NCBI GenBank assembly: GCA_963749515.1
Contig: CAVVMR010000006.1
Span: 310,001-374,000 of the forward strand
Direction: 5' to 3'
Length of the DNA stretch: 64,000 nt
DNA from: Gaiellasilicea sp963749515
GTDB lineage: Bacteria > Actinomycetota > Thermoleophilia > Gaiellales > Gaiellaceae
Position 1 is the stretch's first letter, and the number at the start of each line of letters is the position of its first letter. Under the pieces are notes generated by a model. That model ran no database searches. It was not told the DNA's origin and saw only the letters and a program-made list of their open reading frames with translations. The position numbers and the translations under genes were made by a program. Positions 36,207 through 43,735 of this stretch are shown piece by piece.

Positions 36207-36803
36207 GTGAGTGACTCCGGCGCAGCCGAGCCAGAAGAGGACGCCGGGCGGCGGGTAGCAGTCGAAGCCCGCGAGCGTGTCCGCTTCGAGGAGGAGGCGC
36301 TTGAGCTCGCCGACCAGGTCTACCGTGTCGCGCGCCGAATGGTCGGCACGCGAGAGGAGGCCGAAGAGTTGGTTCAGGACACCTATGCGCGAGCATTCCG
36401 GAGCTGGAGGTCGTTCACGCCGGGAACGAACATGCGCGCCTGGCTGTTGCGGATCCTGACGAACCTGAACACCGACCGCGGCCGAAAGATCCAGCGGACG
36501 CCCGACCAGCAGCCGCTCGAGGAGAGCGACTACTTCCTCGCGAACAAGCTCGCCGCGGTCGAGGGCGAGCAGGCGCTCGAGCAGGAGCGGGTGGTCGAGC
36601 GGCTCTCGCAGGGCGGCGTCGTCGACGCGCTCGCCGCGCTGCCGCACGACTTCCGCGACGTCGTCGTCCTGGTCGATCTCGGAGACTTCAGCTATGCGGA
36701 CGCGGCCCAGATCCTCGACGTCCCGATCGGCACCGTCATGTCGCGCCTGCATCGTGGTCGTCGTATCCTGAAGAAGACGCTGGCGGAGGAGAGCATCACG
36801 TGA
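36207..36803 (+). CDS. ECF sigma factor, SigR-like
   Basis: A 198-residue group 4 sigma factor from GTG 36207. Region 2 spans about 35-100 with LADQVYRVARRMVGTREEAE and TYARAFRSWRSF. Region 4 spans about 135-190 with LPHDFRDVVVLVDLGDFSYA and PIGTVMSRLHRGR. The downstream gene encodes a zinc anti-sigma factor with GTGA overlap, and the leader carries a SigR-type promoter. This is the arrangement of SigR-RsrA, which responds to thiol oxidation by making thioredoxins and proteolytic enzymes. Confidence 0.9.
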   Translation: MSDSGAAEPEEDAGRRVAVEARERVRFEEEALELADQVYRVARRMVGTREEAEELVQDTYARAFRSWRSFTPGTNMRAWLLRILTNLNTDRGRKIQRTPDQQPLEESDYFLANKLAAVEGEQALEQERVVERLSQGGVVDALAALPHDFRDVVVLVDLGDFSYADAAQILDVPIGTVMSRLHRGRRILKKTLAEESIT

Positions 36804-37045
36804 CCGAAGACCCCGACTGCGAGAAATGCGAGGAGCTGCTCCAGGGTTACCTCGACCGCGACCTGACGAGCCAGGAAGTGCTGATCGCGGAAGGCCATCT
36901 CGAAGACTGTGACTACTGCCGCCGCCGCTATCGCTTCGAGGCGCATCTCCGCCGCTACATCCGCATCTCCGCCAGCGAGCGCATGCCGGCCGGACTGCTC
37001 GCGAAGCTCGCGCAGCTGCGCGGGCCGACCGCCGACGGGCTGTAG
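36800..37045 (+). CDS. Zinc-binding anti-sigma factor, RsrA-like
   Basis: An 81-residue ZAS anti-sigma factor from GTG 36800. The zinc set is His33, Cys37, Cys40 in GHLEDCDYCRRRY, and further cysteines at 7 and 10 match the N-terminal thiol redox site of RsrA. Oxidation of these cysteines would expel zinc and free the sigma factor. It is translationally coupled to the sigma gene. The C-terminus is short, with no membrane segment, so it is cytoplasmic. Confidence 0.88.
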   Translation: MTEDPDCEKCEELLQGYLDRDLTSQEVLIAEGHLEDCDYCRRRYRFEAHLRRYIRISASERMPAGLLAKLAQLRGPTADGL

Positions 37046-37048
37046 CCC

Positions 37049-37762
37049 TTAGCCGGGGCCGCGCTGCGGCCCGACGATCACGACCAGGCGCTTCGGGTCC
37101 GAGCCGCCGGGCAGCGGGCGTGTGACGAAGCCGAGCTGGCGCGCGAGGCGGATCGCGACCAGGCGGCCGCCGGGCGAGTAGTAGACGGCACTCAGCGGAT
37201 AGTCGAAGCGGTCGGCGCGCCCCACCTTCTTGACCGTGTAGGCGAGCGACTGGATCTGGCTTCCGATCTGACGCGTCCAGTTGATGTCGCCGGCGCCGTT
37301 CAGGACGTCGACCTTGATCTGCCACGGCTTCGGCAGGGTCGCCGCCTGGGCGACGACCGGATCGACGGGAGCGGCGGGCTTCTCTGTCAGAGCGGGAACG
37401 AGCACGAACGCGATCAGCGCCATCAACGCCGCAGAGATCGCGGCCACGCCGACGAGCCGTCCGGTGGGGTTGACGTCGAGGGGCCGCGGCGGCACCGATA
37501 GGCCGGCGAGCCTGCGTGCCTCGCGCCGGTCGATGTCGAGCGCGGCGGCGATCAGCAGCGTGGTCTCGATCGCACTGTCCACCGACGGGAAGCGGTAGAC
37601 CCGTCCTTCCTCGAGCCACTCGACCTGGTCCGTAGTCACGCCTGCCCGCCGGGCGACCTCTTCGACCGTCAGCCTGCGGTGCAGGCGTGCGGACGCAAGC
37701 GGACTGCGGTCGGTGACGACCTCTGTGTTCTCGGGAGCGGGGTGGACAAGCTGCATCTGCAC
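37049..37762 (-). CDS. HTH plus LytR_C domain membrane protein
   Basis: A 237-residue protein with an N-terminal XRE-type HTH (LTVEEVARRAGVTTDQVEW at about 32-50), a single membrane segment (LVGVAAISAALMALIAFVLV, about 103-122) and a C-terminal LytR_C-like domain beginning IKVDVLNGAGDINWTRQIGS. Similar layouts, such as RodZ-like and LytR-CpsA-Psr partners, connect cytoplasmic regulation to the cell wall. It ends 3 bp from the anti-sigma stop, and follows the nucleotidyltransferase gene on the same strand. Confidence 0.75.
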   Translation of the reverse strand: MQMQLVHPAPENTEVVTDRSPLASARLHRRLTVEEVARRAGVTTDQVEWLEEGRVYRFPSVDSAIETTLLIAAALDIDRREARRLAGLSVPPRPLDVNPTGRLVGVAAISAALMALIAFVLVPALTEKPAAPVDPVVAQAATLPKPWQIKVDVLNGAGDINWTRQIGSQIQSLAYTVKKVGRADRFDYPLSAVYYSPGGRLVAIRLARQLGFVTRPLPGGSDPKRLVVIVGPQRGPG

Positions 37763-38278
37763 CTACATCGGTTCGTCGGGTGCCGTCCTGAACCTTTCCG
37801 GGAGATCGTCAGGGTAGTCGACGTCTCCGGGCTCACCGAGGTCGTCGCACGGAACGAGGAGCGGCTCGTGCGAGCGAAGCCCTTCGTCCGGGATGTCTCC
37901 CCAGGCCGACCGGTCGACGACCAGGGGATGGCCGCGGTTGCCGCCGTAGCTCGCGGCGACGATCGCCGCGCCGCTCTCTCTCCAGGCCGCAACGACGCGT
38001 TCGATCGCGGCCGGCTCGAGCTCGGGCCCATCTGCGAGCACGACCACTGCGGCGGCCACGTCCGGGCCGAGTGCGGCCAGCCCGCACCGGAGCGAGGCGC
38101 CCGGCCCGCGTTCCCAGTCGGGGCAGGGGACCGCGCCCTCGAGCTCGTAGGCCCCGGAGACGACGACGACCTGATCGATGTCACCGAGCTGCTCGAGCAC
38201 CGCGGGAAGGAGGAGGCGCTGCTTGGGCGCGCCGAAGCGAGTTGCGGCGCCGGCCGCGAGGACGACCGCTCCGATCAG
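37763..38278 (-). CDS. MocA/MobA-like nucleotidyltransferase with CUG start
   Basis: About 171 residues. The nucleotide-binding N-terminus AVVLAAGAATRFGAPKQ is needed for activity, but no ATG, GTG or TTG precedes it in frame; the first usual start is GTG 38200, after it. CTG 38278 gives MIGAVVLAAG and overlaps the cyclophilin stop as CTGA, so I place the start there. The remainder has GPGASLRCGLAALG and VVVLADGPELEPAAIERV, as in MocA and MobA. These add CMP or GMP to molybdopterin; molybdenum hydroxylases need MocA, and one is encoded upstream on this strand. The start is inferred. Confidence 0.75.
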   Translation of the reverse strand: MIGAVVLAAGAATRFGAPKQRLLLPAVLEQLGDIDQVVVVSGAYELEGAVPCPDWERGPGASLRCGLAALGPDVAAAVVVLADGPELEPAAIERVVAAWRESGAAIVAASYGGNRGHPLVVDRSAWGDIPDEGLRSHEPLLVPCDDLGEPGDVDYPDDLPERFRTAPDEPM

Positions 38279-38961
38279 GACTCTTGAACCGTGACGCGCT
38301 CCATCACGACGGGCATCGAGGGCGGCCCGTCGCCGGCGCCGAGCGCGTCGATCGCGTCGACCGTCGCGATTCCCTCTGTCACCTCCCCGACAACGGCGTA
38401 CTCGGCCGGCAGGCCGACATCCGGGCCGGTGACCACGAAGAACTGGCTGCCCGAGGTGCCCGGCGCCTCGGCCTGCGCCTTCGCCATCGCGACGACCCCC
38501 TTCGTGTAGGCAGCGTCGCTCGGGGGCACGTCGACGGTCTTGTAGCCCGGCCCGCCGCCACCGGTCCCGGTTGGGTCGCCGCCCTGGATCACGAAGCCCG
38601 GCACGACGCGATGGAACGTCGTGTTGTCGAAGAAGCCGCTTTCGGCGAGGGAGACGAGAGAGGCGGCTGTCTTCGGTGCCGTCTTCTGGTCGAGCTCGAT
38701 CGTGAACGAGCCGCAGTTCGTCGCGACGACGAGCGAATACGTCTTGCCGGCAGCGAGCTCTTCCGTCGGCGGCTGCTCACCGCCGTCGGGCTTCGGCTCC
38801 GGCGCCTCGACCTGACGGCACTCTCCGTCGGAGGTCGTCTCGGGAGCAGTGGTCTCTGCGGCAGTCGTCGTCGCGCCTCCGGCGTCGCTCTCGTCGTCGC
38901 TGCCGCAACCGGCGAGAAGGGCGGCGACGAGCACAACGAGGAGGAGGTAGAGCAGCCGCAT
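38275..38961 (-). CDS. Cyclophilin-type peptidyl-prolyl isomerase, lipoprotein
   Basis: About 228 residues from ATG 38961. The signal peptide ends in a lipobox, VLVAALLAGCGSDD, and a Thr-rich linker follows. The cyclophilin core has FDNTTFHRVVPGFVIQGGDP with the catalytic Arg, GVVAMAKAQAEAPGTSGSQF and FFVVTG with the conserved active-site Phe. It would catalyse proline isomerisation outside the membrane. Its stop overlaps the CUG start of the nucleotidyltransferase gene. Confidence 0.92.
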   Translation of the reverse strand: MRLLYLLLVVLVAALLAGCGSDDESDAGGATTTAAETTAPETTSDGECRQVEAPEPKPDGGEQPPTEELAAGKTYSLVVATNCGSFTIELDQKTAPKTAASLVSLAESGFFDNTTFHRVVPGFVIQGGDPTGTGGGGPGYKTVDVPPSDAAYTKGVVAMAKAQAEAPGTSGSQFFVVTGPDVGLPAEYAVVGEVTEGIATVDAIDALGAGDGPPSMPVVMERVTVQES

Positions 38962-38986
38962 GGGCGACCGAGATCGTAGCGTCACG

Positions 38987-39811
38987 TCACAGCGCTGCGA
39001 TGGCTCGCTCGACGAGCGCACGGGCGATGTCGACCTTGTAGACGGTGCCCGGCAGCGGCGTTGCCGCGTCGAGCGACTCGAGCAGCCACGGGATCGGCGC
39101 TGCACCCGAGAGGGCGATTCGCGTCTGTCCTCCGGCCCGTGCCGCCGCCACGCCGACGAGTGCGAACGACCACCGCTTTCGATCCATCGCCTTCAGGTAG
39201 ACGCTCGACTCCACCTCGGGCACGTCGAGCTCCAGGATCAGCTCGCCCGGCTCGAGCGTCGTCGTCGAACGGTCGTCTGCGGTCGGCAGCCGGTACAGCT
39301 CGGCGATGGGGAGCTCGCGGCGGTCGGTGCGAATCGTCGCGCCGAGCGCAAGCAGCGCAGCAGCCGGATCGGAAGGATGCGCCGAGGCGCAGAGCTCGTT
39401 GCCGAAGAATGCGTGCTCACGGTGCTGGCCCGCCTTCGCGTGGCAGCGGTCGCCGCCGTGCAGGTAGCAGGCAACGTCGAGGCGCCAGTACCAGCACCGT
39501 GTTGCCTGCAGGAGGTTGCCGCCGATCGTGCCCATGTTGCGCAGCTGGGGCGAGGCGGCGAGCCGGCACGATTCGCGCAGCGCCGCCGGGATCTGCGGAT
39601 CGACCTCGAGCTCCGCCAGCGTCGCACCGGCCCCGATCGTGCCGCCCGAGATCCCGCGCGACAGCACACCGGTGACGTCGACCAGGCGTTCGGCCGTGAC
39701 GAGGCCCTCCTTCAGAAGGGGCACGAGCTCGGTGCCGCCCGCAAGCACGCGGCCGCCGTTCGAAAGTGCGGCCACGGCGTCCTCGCGCGAGCTAGGTCGC
39801 TCCAGCTGCAA
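38987..39811 (-). CDS. Molybdenum hydroxylase FAD subunit (CoxM/XdhB-type)
   Basis: A 274-residue FAD-binding subunit of a xanthine dehydrogenase-family enzyme. TTG 39811 is used because it gives LQLERPSSREDAVAAL, the usual start, and overlaps the large-subunit stop by 20 bp. FAD-binding motifs are RVLAGGTELVPLLKEG and LRNMGTIGGNLLQATRC. A Cys-rich insert (CWYWRLDVACYLHGGDRC) is the loop that in some families binds an extra FeS cluster. It passes electrons from the 2Fe-2S subunit to acceptor. Confidence 0.9.
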   Translation of the reverse strand: MQLERPSSREDAVAALSNGGRVLAGGTELVPLLKEGLVTAERLVDVTGVLSRGISGGTIGAGATLAELEVDPQIPAALRESCRLAASPQLRNMGTIGGNLLQATRCWYWRLDVACYLHGGDRCHAKAGQHREHAFFGNELCASAHPSDPAAALLALGATIRTDRRELPIAELYRLPTADDRSTTTLEPGELILELDVPEVESSVYLKAMDRKRWSFALVGVAAARAGGQTRIALSGAAPIPWLLESLDAATPLPGTVYKVDIARALVERAIAAL

Positions 39812-42053
39812 CGGGCTCCTTCTTCCTGGCTTCGGCTTCGCGGAGCGCCCGGAGGATCTCCTCACGATTGATGGGCAGCGAGGTCACGTCCGCGCCGGTC
39901 GCGTCCCGGATCGCGTTCCCGATCGCAGCGGCGGTCGGGACGATCGGCGGCTCGCCGAGGCCCTTCGAGCCGAGGTTCGTGAGGTGCGCGTCGGGCTCGT
40001 CCACGAACTCGCAGACGATCTCGGGCACGTCGGCGATCGTCGGCAGCTTGTACGCGTCGAGCGTCTTCGTCAGCACCATGCCGGTCTGGGGGTCGTCCAG
40101 CCGCACCTCGGAGAACGTGTGGCCGAGCGCCTGGATGATCCCGCCCTCGATCTGGCTGCGCGCGCCGAGCGGATTGATCACGCGGCCGATGTCGTGAATG
40201 GCGACGATCTTCTCCACCACGACCTCGCCCGTGCCGATGTCCACGGCGACCTCGGCGAGCTGGACGCCGAAGGTGAGGACGCGCATGCCGGCCGGGTTCG
40301 GCCCGCGCGCGCCCTTGCCGAGGATCTGGCCGTCGTCGAGCAGGCCGGTGACCTCGCTCAGTGGCCAGTTGCGGCCGTCCGAGGAGACGATCTGGCCGCC
40401 CTTCAGGGAGAGCAGCCGCTCCTCGCACTCGAAGCGCTGCGCTGCGAGCTCGATCACCTGGCGCGCGGCGTCGGCGGCGGCGGAGCGCACGGCCGGCCCC
40501 ATCGAGGGGAGCGTCGACGAGCCGCCTGAGACGACGGCGAACGGCCCGCGGGCGGAGTCGCCCAGCTGAACCTCGACGCAGTCGAGCGGGAGGCCGAGCT
40601 CCTCGGCGGCGATCTGCGCCATCGCGGTCCGGGTGCCGGTGCCGATGTCCTGCATCGCCGTCACCACGTTCGCGTGTCCGTCCGAGCCGAGCCGGACCCA
40701 CGCGTAGCTGGGCGGGCCGCCGCCGCCGTACCAGATCTGGCTCGCCATCCCCATGCCGCGCTTCCAGATCGCGTCCGAGCGGGCGCGCACCTCGTGCCGG
40801 CGCTCCCAGTGGGGCTCAGCGCGCCTGTAGCACTCCATCAGCTCCTTCGACGAGTACGAGCGGCCGTCCATGGTGTCGACGTGCGCGTAGTTGAGCTTTC
40901 GTAGCTCGAGCGGGTCGACGCCGAGCTGGGCTGCGAGCTTGTCCATCAGGCACTCGAGCGACCACGTGCCCTCGACGAAGCCGGGTGCGCGGAAGGCCGT
41001 CATCGGCGGCAGGTTCAGCTTGGCCCCGTGCTCGACGGTGCGTACGTTGTCGCACGCGTAGAGGAGCTGCACCGGGCCGGCCGTCGGCGCCAGCCAGCCG
41101 TCCCACCCGAGCGCGCACGTGAACTCGCCGCCGAGAGCGGTGAGCGTGCCGTCTGCGCGGGCGGCGGCGGTGACGCGTTGCGTGGTCGCGTTACGGTTGC
41201 CGCCGACGACGTTCTCGTCCCGTCGCGTGACGGCGCAGGCCACGGGGTGCCCGGTCCGCTTCGCGAGCTCGGCGGCGAGCAGGATGGTGTTGTCGAGGCC
41301 GGCCTTCGCGCCGAAGCCGCCACCCATGAACTCGCAGACGACGCGCACCTTGTCGGGAGACAGCTCGAGCGCGGCCGCAAGCTCGTTGCGGGTGCCCCAG
41401 ATGTACTGGGTCGAGACGTAGACGTCGACCGCGTCGCCGCGCCACTGGCAGACGCACTGATGTGTCTCGAGCGGGTTGTGGTTAACGGTTTGTGTCCGGT
41501 ACTCGCCCTCGACGACCGCGTCGGCCGCCGCGAGCCCTGCGTCATAGTCGCCGCGCACGTACCGGCGTGTCTCGGCGAGGAGTGAGCCCTGCCGCACCGC
41601 CTCGTCGGCGTCGAGCAGCGGGTCGAGCTCCTCCCACTCGACGTCGATCAGCCGAACGGCCGCTTCGGCCAGCGCGAACGTCTCCGCCGCCACGGCGCCG
41701 ACCGCACTCCCCTCGAAGTTCGCATCAGCGTCCACGCCGCTTACCTCGCCCGGCCCGATCACGCCGAGCACGCCGGGTGCGGCCCGAGCGGGGGCGAGAT
41801 CGATCCTCTTCACACGGCAGCGCGCGAACGGGCTGCGCAGAACCGCGGCGTGCAGGGTTCCCGGCAGCTGGAGGTCTCCCGTGTAGCGAGCGATGCCGCG
41901 AGCCTTCTCGTAGCCGTCGAGCCGCACGGCCGGCCGGCCGACGACGTCGCCCGGACCGGGCGGCCACTGGTCGAGCGCGTCTTCCTCGACAAGCGTCCAG
42001 ACCTCCTCGTACCGGCCCTCGACCTCCTTCTCCGACTTGATCAGTCGCGCCAC
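39792..42053 (-). CDS. Molybdenum hydroxylase large subunit (CoxL/XdhA-type)
   Basis: A 753-residue molybdopterin-binding subunit from GTG 42053, overlapping the 2Fe-2S subunit stop. Key segments are VCEFMGGGFGAKAGLDNTI (cofactor-binding loop), LPPMTAFRAPGFVEG, TAMQDIGTGTRTAMAQ and NLGSKGLGEPPIVPTA, whose Glu is the active-site base of the xanthine dehydrogenase family. The CoxL-specific AYRGAGR with a selenyl or Cu cysteine is not present, so it is not a form I CO dehydrogenase. The substrate is unknown; the neighbouring amidohydrolase may consume or supply it. Confidence 0.9.
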   Translation of the reverse strand: MARLIKSEKEVEGRYEEVWTLVEEDALDQWPPGPGDVVGRPAVRLDGYEKARGIARYTGDLQLPGTLHAAVLRSPFARCRVKRIDLAPARAAPGVLGVIGPGEVSGVDADANFEGSAVGAVAAETFALAEAAVRLIDVEWEELDPLLDADEAVRQGSLLAETRRYVRGDYDAGLAAADAVVEGEYRTQTVNHNPLETHQCVCQWRGDAVDVYVSTQYIWGTRNELAAALELSPDKVRVVCEFMGGGFGAKAGLDNTILLAAELAKRTGHPVACAVTRRDENVVGGNRNATTQRVTAAARADGTLTALGGEFTCALGWDGWLAPTAGPVQLLYACDNVRTVEHGAKLNLPPMTAFRAPGFVEGTWSLECLMDKLAAQLGVDPLELRKLNYAHVDTMDGRSYSSKELMECYRRAEPHWERRHEVRARSDAIWKRGMGMASQIWYGGGGPPSYAWVRLGSDGHANVVTAMQDIGTGTRTAMAQIAAEELGLPLDCVEVQLGDSARGPFAVVSGGSSTLPSMGPAVRSAAADAARQVIELAAQRFECEERLLSLKGGQIVSSDGRNWPLSEVTGLLDDGQILGKGARGPNPAGMRVLTFGVQLAEVAVDIGTGEVVVEKIVAIHDIGRVINPLGARSQIEGGIIQALGHTFSEVRLDDPQTGMVLTKTLDAYKLPTIADVPEIVCEFVDEPDAHLTNLGSKGLGEPPIVPTAAAIGNAIRDATGADVTSLPINREEILRALREAEARKKEPVAAGAT

Positions 42054-42478
42054 GTGGAGATCGCCTCCTCGATGCGCGGGTAGGTGCCGCAGCGGCAGAG
42101 GTTCCCTGCCATCCCGTGGCGAATCTGCTCGCTCGTCGGATGGGGGACGGCGGCGACGAGAGCAGCCGCGGAGACGATCTGCCCGGGCGTGCAGAAGCCG
42201 CACTGGAGGGCGTCGGTGCGGACGAATGCGTCGACGAGCGGGTGGTCGCCGAGGCCTTCGATCGTCGTCACCTCTCGGCCGCCGACGGTGTGGACGAGCG
42301 TGATGCACGAGAGCACCGGGACACCGTCGAGCTGAACCGTGCAGGCGCCGCAGTGGCCTTCTCCGCAGGCGACCTTGGTCCCTGTCAGGCCGAGGTCGTC
42401 TCGGAGGGTCTCTGCAAGGGTCTGGCCTACCGGGGCATCGAACGAGTAGGCGTGCCCGTTGACGCGAAGCTCAGGCAC
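42041..42478 (-). CDS. Molybdenum hydroxylase 2Fe-2S subunit (CoxS/XdhC-type)
   Basis: A 145-residue two-cluster ferredoxin-like subunit from GTG 42478. Cluster one is CGEGHCGACTVQLDG with a further Cys in LSCITLVH; cluster two is CGFCTPGQ and NLCRCGTYPRIE. The order amidohydrolase, small, large, medium on one strand is typical for this enzyme family. It overlaps the amidohydrolase stop by 8 bp and the large subunit by 13 bp. Confidence 0.93.
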   Translation of the reverse strand: MPELRVNGHAYSFDAPVGQTLAETLRDDLGLTGTKVACGEGHCGACTVQLDGVPVLSCITLVHTVGGREVTTIEGLGDHPLVDAFVRTDALQCGFCTPGQIVSAAALVAAVPHPTSEQIRHGMAGNLCRCGTYPRIEEAISTWRD

Positions 42479-43619
42479 CGGCCGTGACCGCCAGGATGTT
42501 CGCGAGGTGAACCATTCGGAACGCGGCGCGACCCGCGGCCGGCCTCACCTCCTCGTCGACGTCCGGCAGCACGAGCCAGAGATCGCGGGCGGCGAGGATC
42601 AGCTCCCGAATCTGCTCCGTCTGCTCGCGGTGGCCGTTCGAGCGCTCGTCGCAGGCGTTCAGAGCGAGTCCGAGCACGCCGATCGTGTCGGCCTGGCGCA
42701 TCCAGAGCAGCGGCGTCGCCATCGAGAGGTACGCGTGGATCCGGGCGAAGGTCAGCGGCTGCGAGATCGACTCAGGCCCCTGCGGAGGCGAGAGCGGCAG
42801 CGGGTCCTCGCCGTTGCAGATTCGCCTCGCGCTACCGGCGAACAATGCTCGCAGCTGGTCATCGCCGAGACCTGCGATTCGCGCCGTGCGCAGCGCGAGC
42901 AGGAGCGAGCCGGGCTGCTGGCCATAGGGGTAATCGGAGGCGTAGAGCACCTGCTCGGGCGCCACGAGCCGGAAGAGGTCGAGCAGGTCGAGCGCGCTCC
43001 AGACGGAGGTGTCGAAGAAGACACCCGGACGACCCGAGAAGCAGTTGGCGAGCGCGGCGAGGTCGGCGATGCCGCAGTGGGCGATGATCAGCTGCGTGTC
43101 GTAACGGTCGACGAGCGCGGACAGCTCGACCGCGATCGGCGGAAGGCCGCGGCCGCCGTGGACGAGGATCGGCACGCCGCGGTCGGCGGCGAGCTCGAAG
43201 ACGGGCGCGAGCCGCTCGTCGTTCAGGTGGAACTTCTGGGCGCGCGGGTGGAGTTTGATGCCGCGCGCGCCCGCATCGAGGCAGCGCGTTGCCTCGCCGA
43301 TCGGATCCTCGTTCAGGTCGAGCCGCACGAACGGAATGAACCGTCTGTCGGAGCGCGCCGCGAAGGCGAGCGTGCGGTCGTTCGCGGCGCTGAAGGCGGG
43401 GTGGCGGTCGGGCTCGTCGAGACAGAACATGAACGCTCCGGAGAATCCATAGCGCTGCTGGCCCGCCACCAGCTCGTCGAAGTCGCCGATCCTCCCGTCG
43501 ATGTCGGTGCCGAGATGAACATGCGCGTCGAAGATCTCGAGGTCCTGCGGAAGCTCTGCGCGGACGAGCTTCTCGAAGCTCTCGACGAGCGCTTGCGAGC
43601 GCAGAAGCACGTCCTCCAC
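42471..43619 (-). CDS. Amidohydrolase family protein
   Basis: A 382-residue TIM-barrel metal hydrolase of the amidohydrolase 2 group. Metal ligands are the FDAHVHLG motif (His33, His35), ARGIKLHPRAQKF, His in LIIAHCGIAD and Asp in VLYASDYPYGQQ. The group includes decarboxylases and lactonases as well as amidases. It heads the run that encodes the molybdenum hydroxylase, so a linked pathway step on an aromatic or heterocyclic substrate is plausible. The 116-bp upstream gap must contain the promoter, but none was recognised. Confidence 0.85.
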   Translation of the reverse strand: MEDVLLRSQALVESFEKLVRAELPQDLEIFDAHVHLGTDIDGRIGDFDELVAGQQRYGFSGAFMFCLDEPDRHPAFSAANDRTLAFAARSDRRFIPFVRLDLNEDPIGEATRCLDAGARGIKLHPRAQKFHLNDERLAPVFELAADRGVPILVHGGRGLPPIAVELSALVDRYDTQLIIAHCGIADLAALANCFSGRPGVFFDTSVWSALDLLDLFRLVAPEQVLYASDYPYGQQPGSLLLALRTARIAGLGDDQLRALFAGSARRICNGEDPLPLSPPQGPESISQPLTFARIHAYLSMATPLLWMRQADTIGVLGLALNACDERSNGHREQTEQIRELILAARDLWLVLPDVDEEVRPAAGRAAFRMVHLANILAVTAGA

Positions 43620-43735
43620 GATCCCTGAGTCTACGGACTAGGCTTCAGCTCCCGAGCGTCGTGGCGGAGCTGAGTGGGCTCGGAACGCGGCTCGATCGCG
43701 GTCGACTCGGCCTACGGAGACGGCGCGCCGCAGAT

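Noticed and set aside
39792..42053. Form I carbon monoxide dehydrogenase
   Set aside because: The AYRGAGR-type active-site loop with Cu-binding Cys is not present; the loop reads MTAFRAPGF, so a general molybdenum hydroxylase is the better call.
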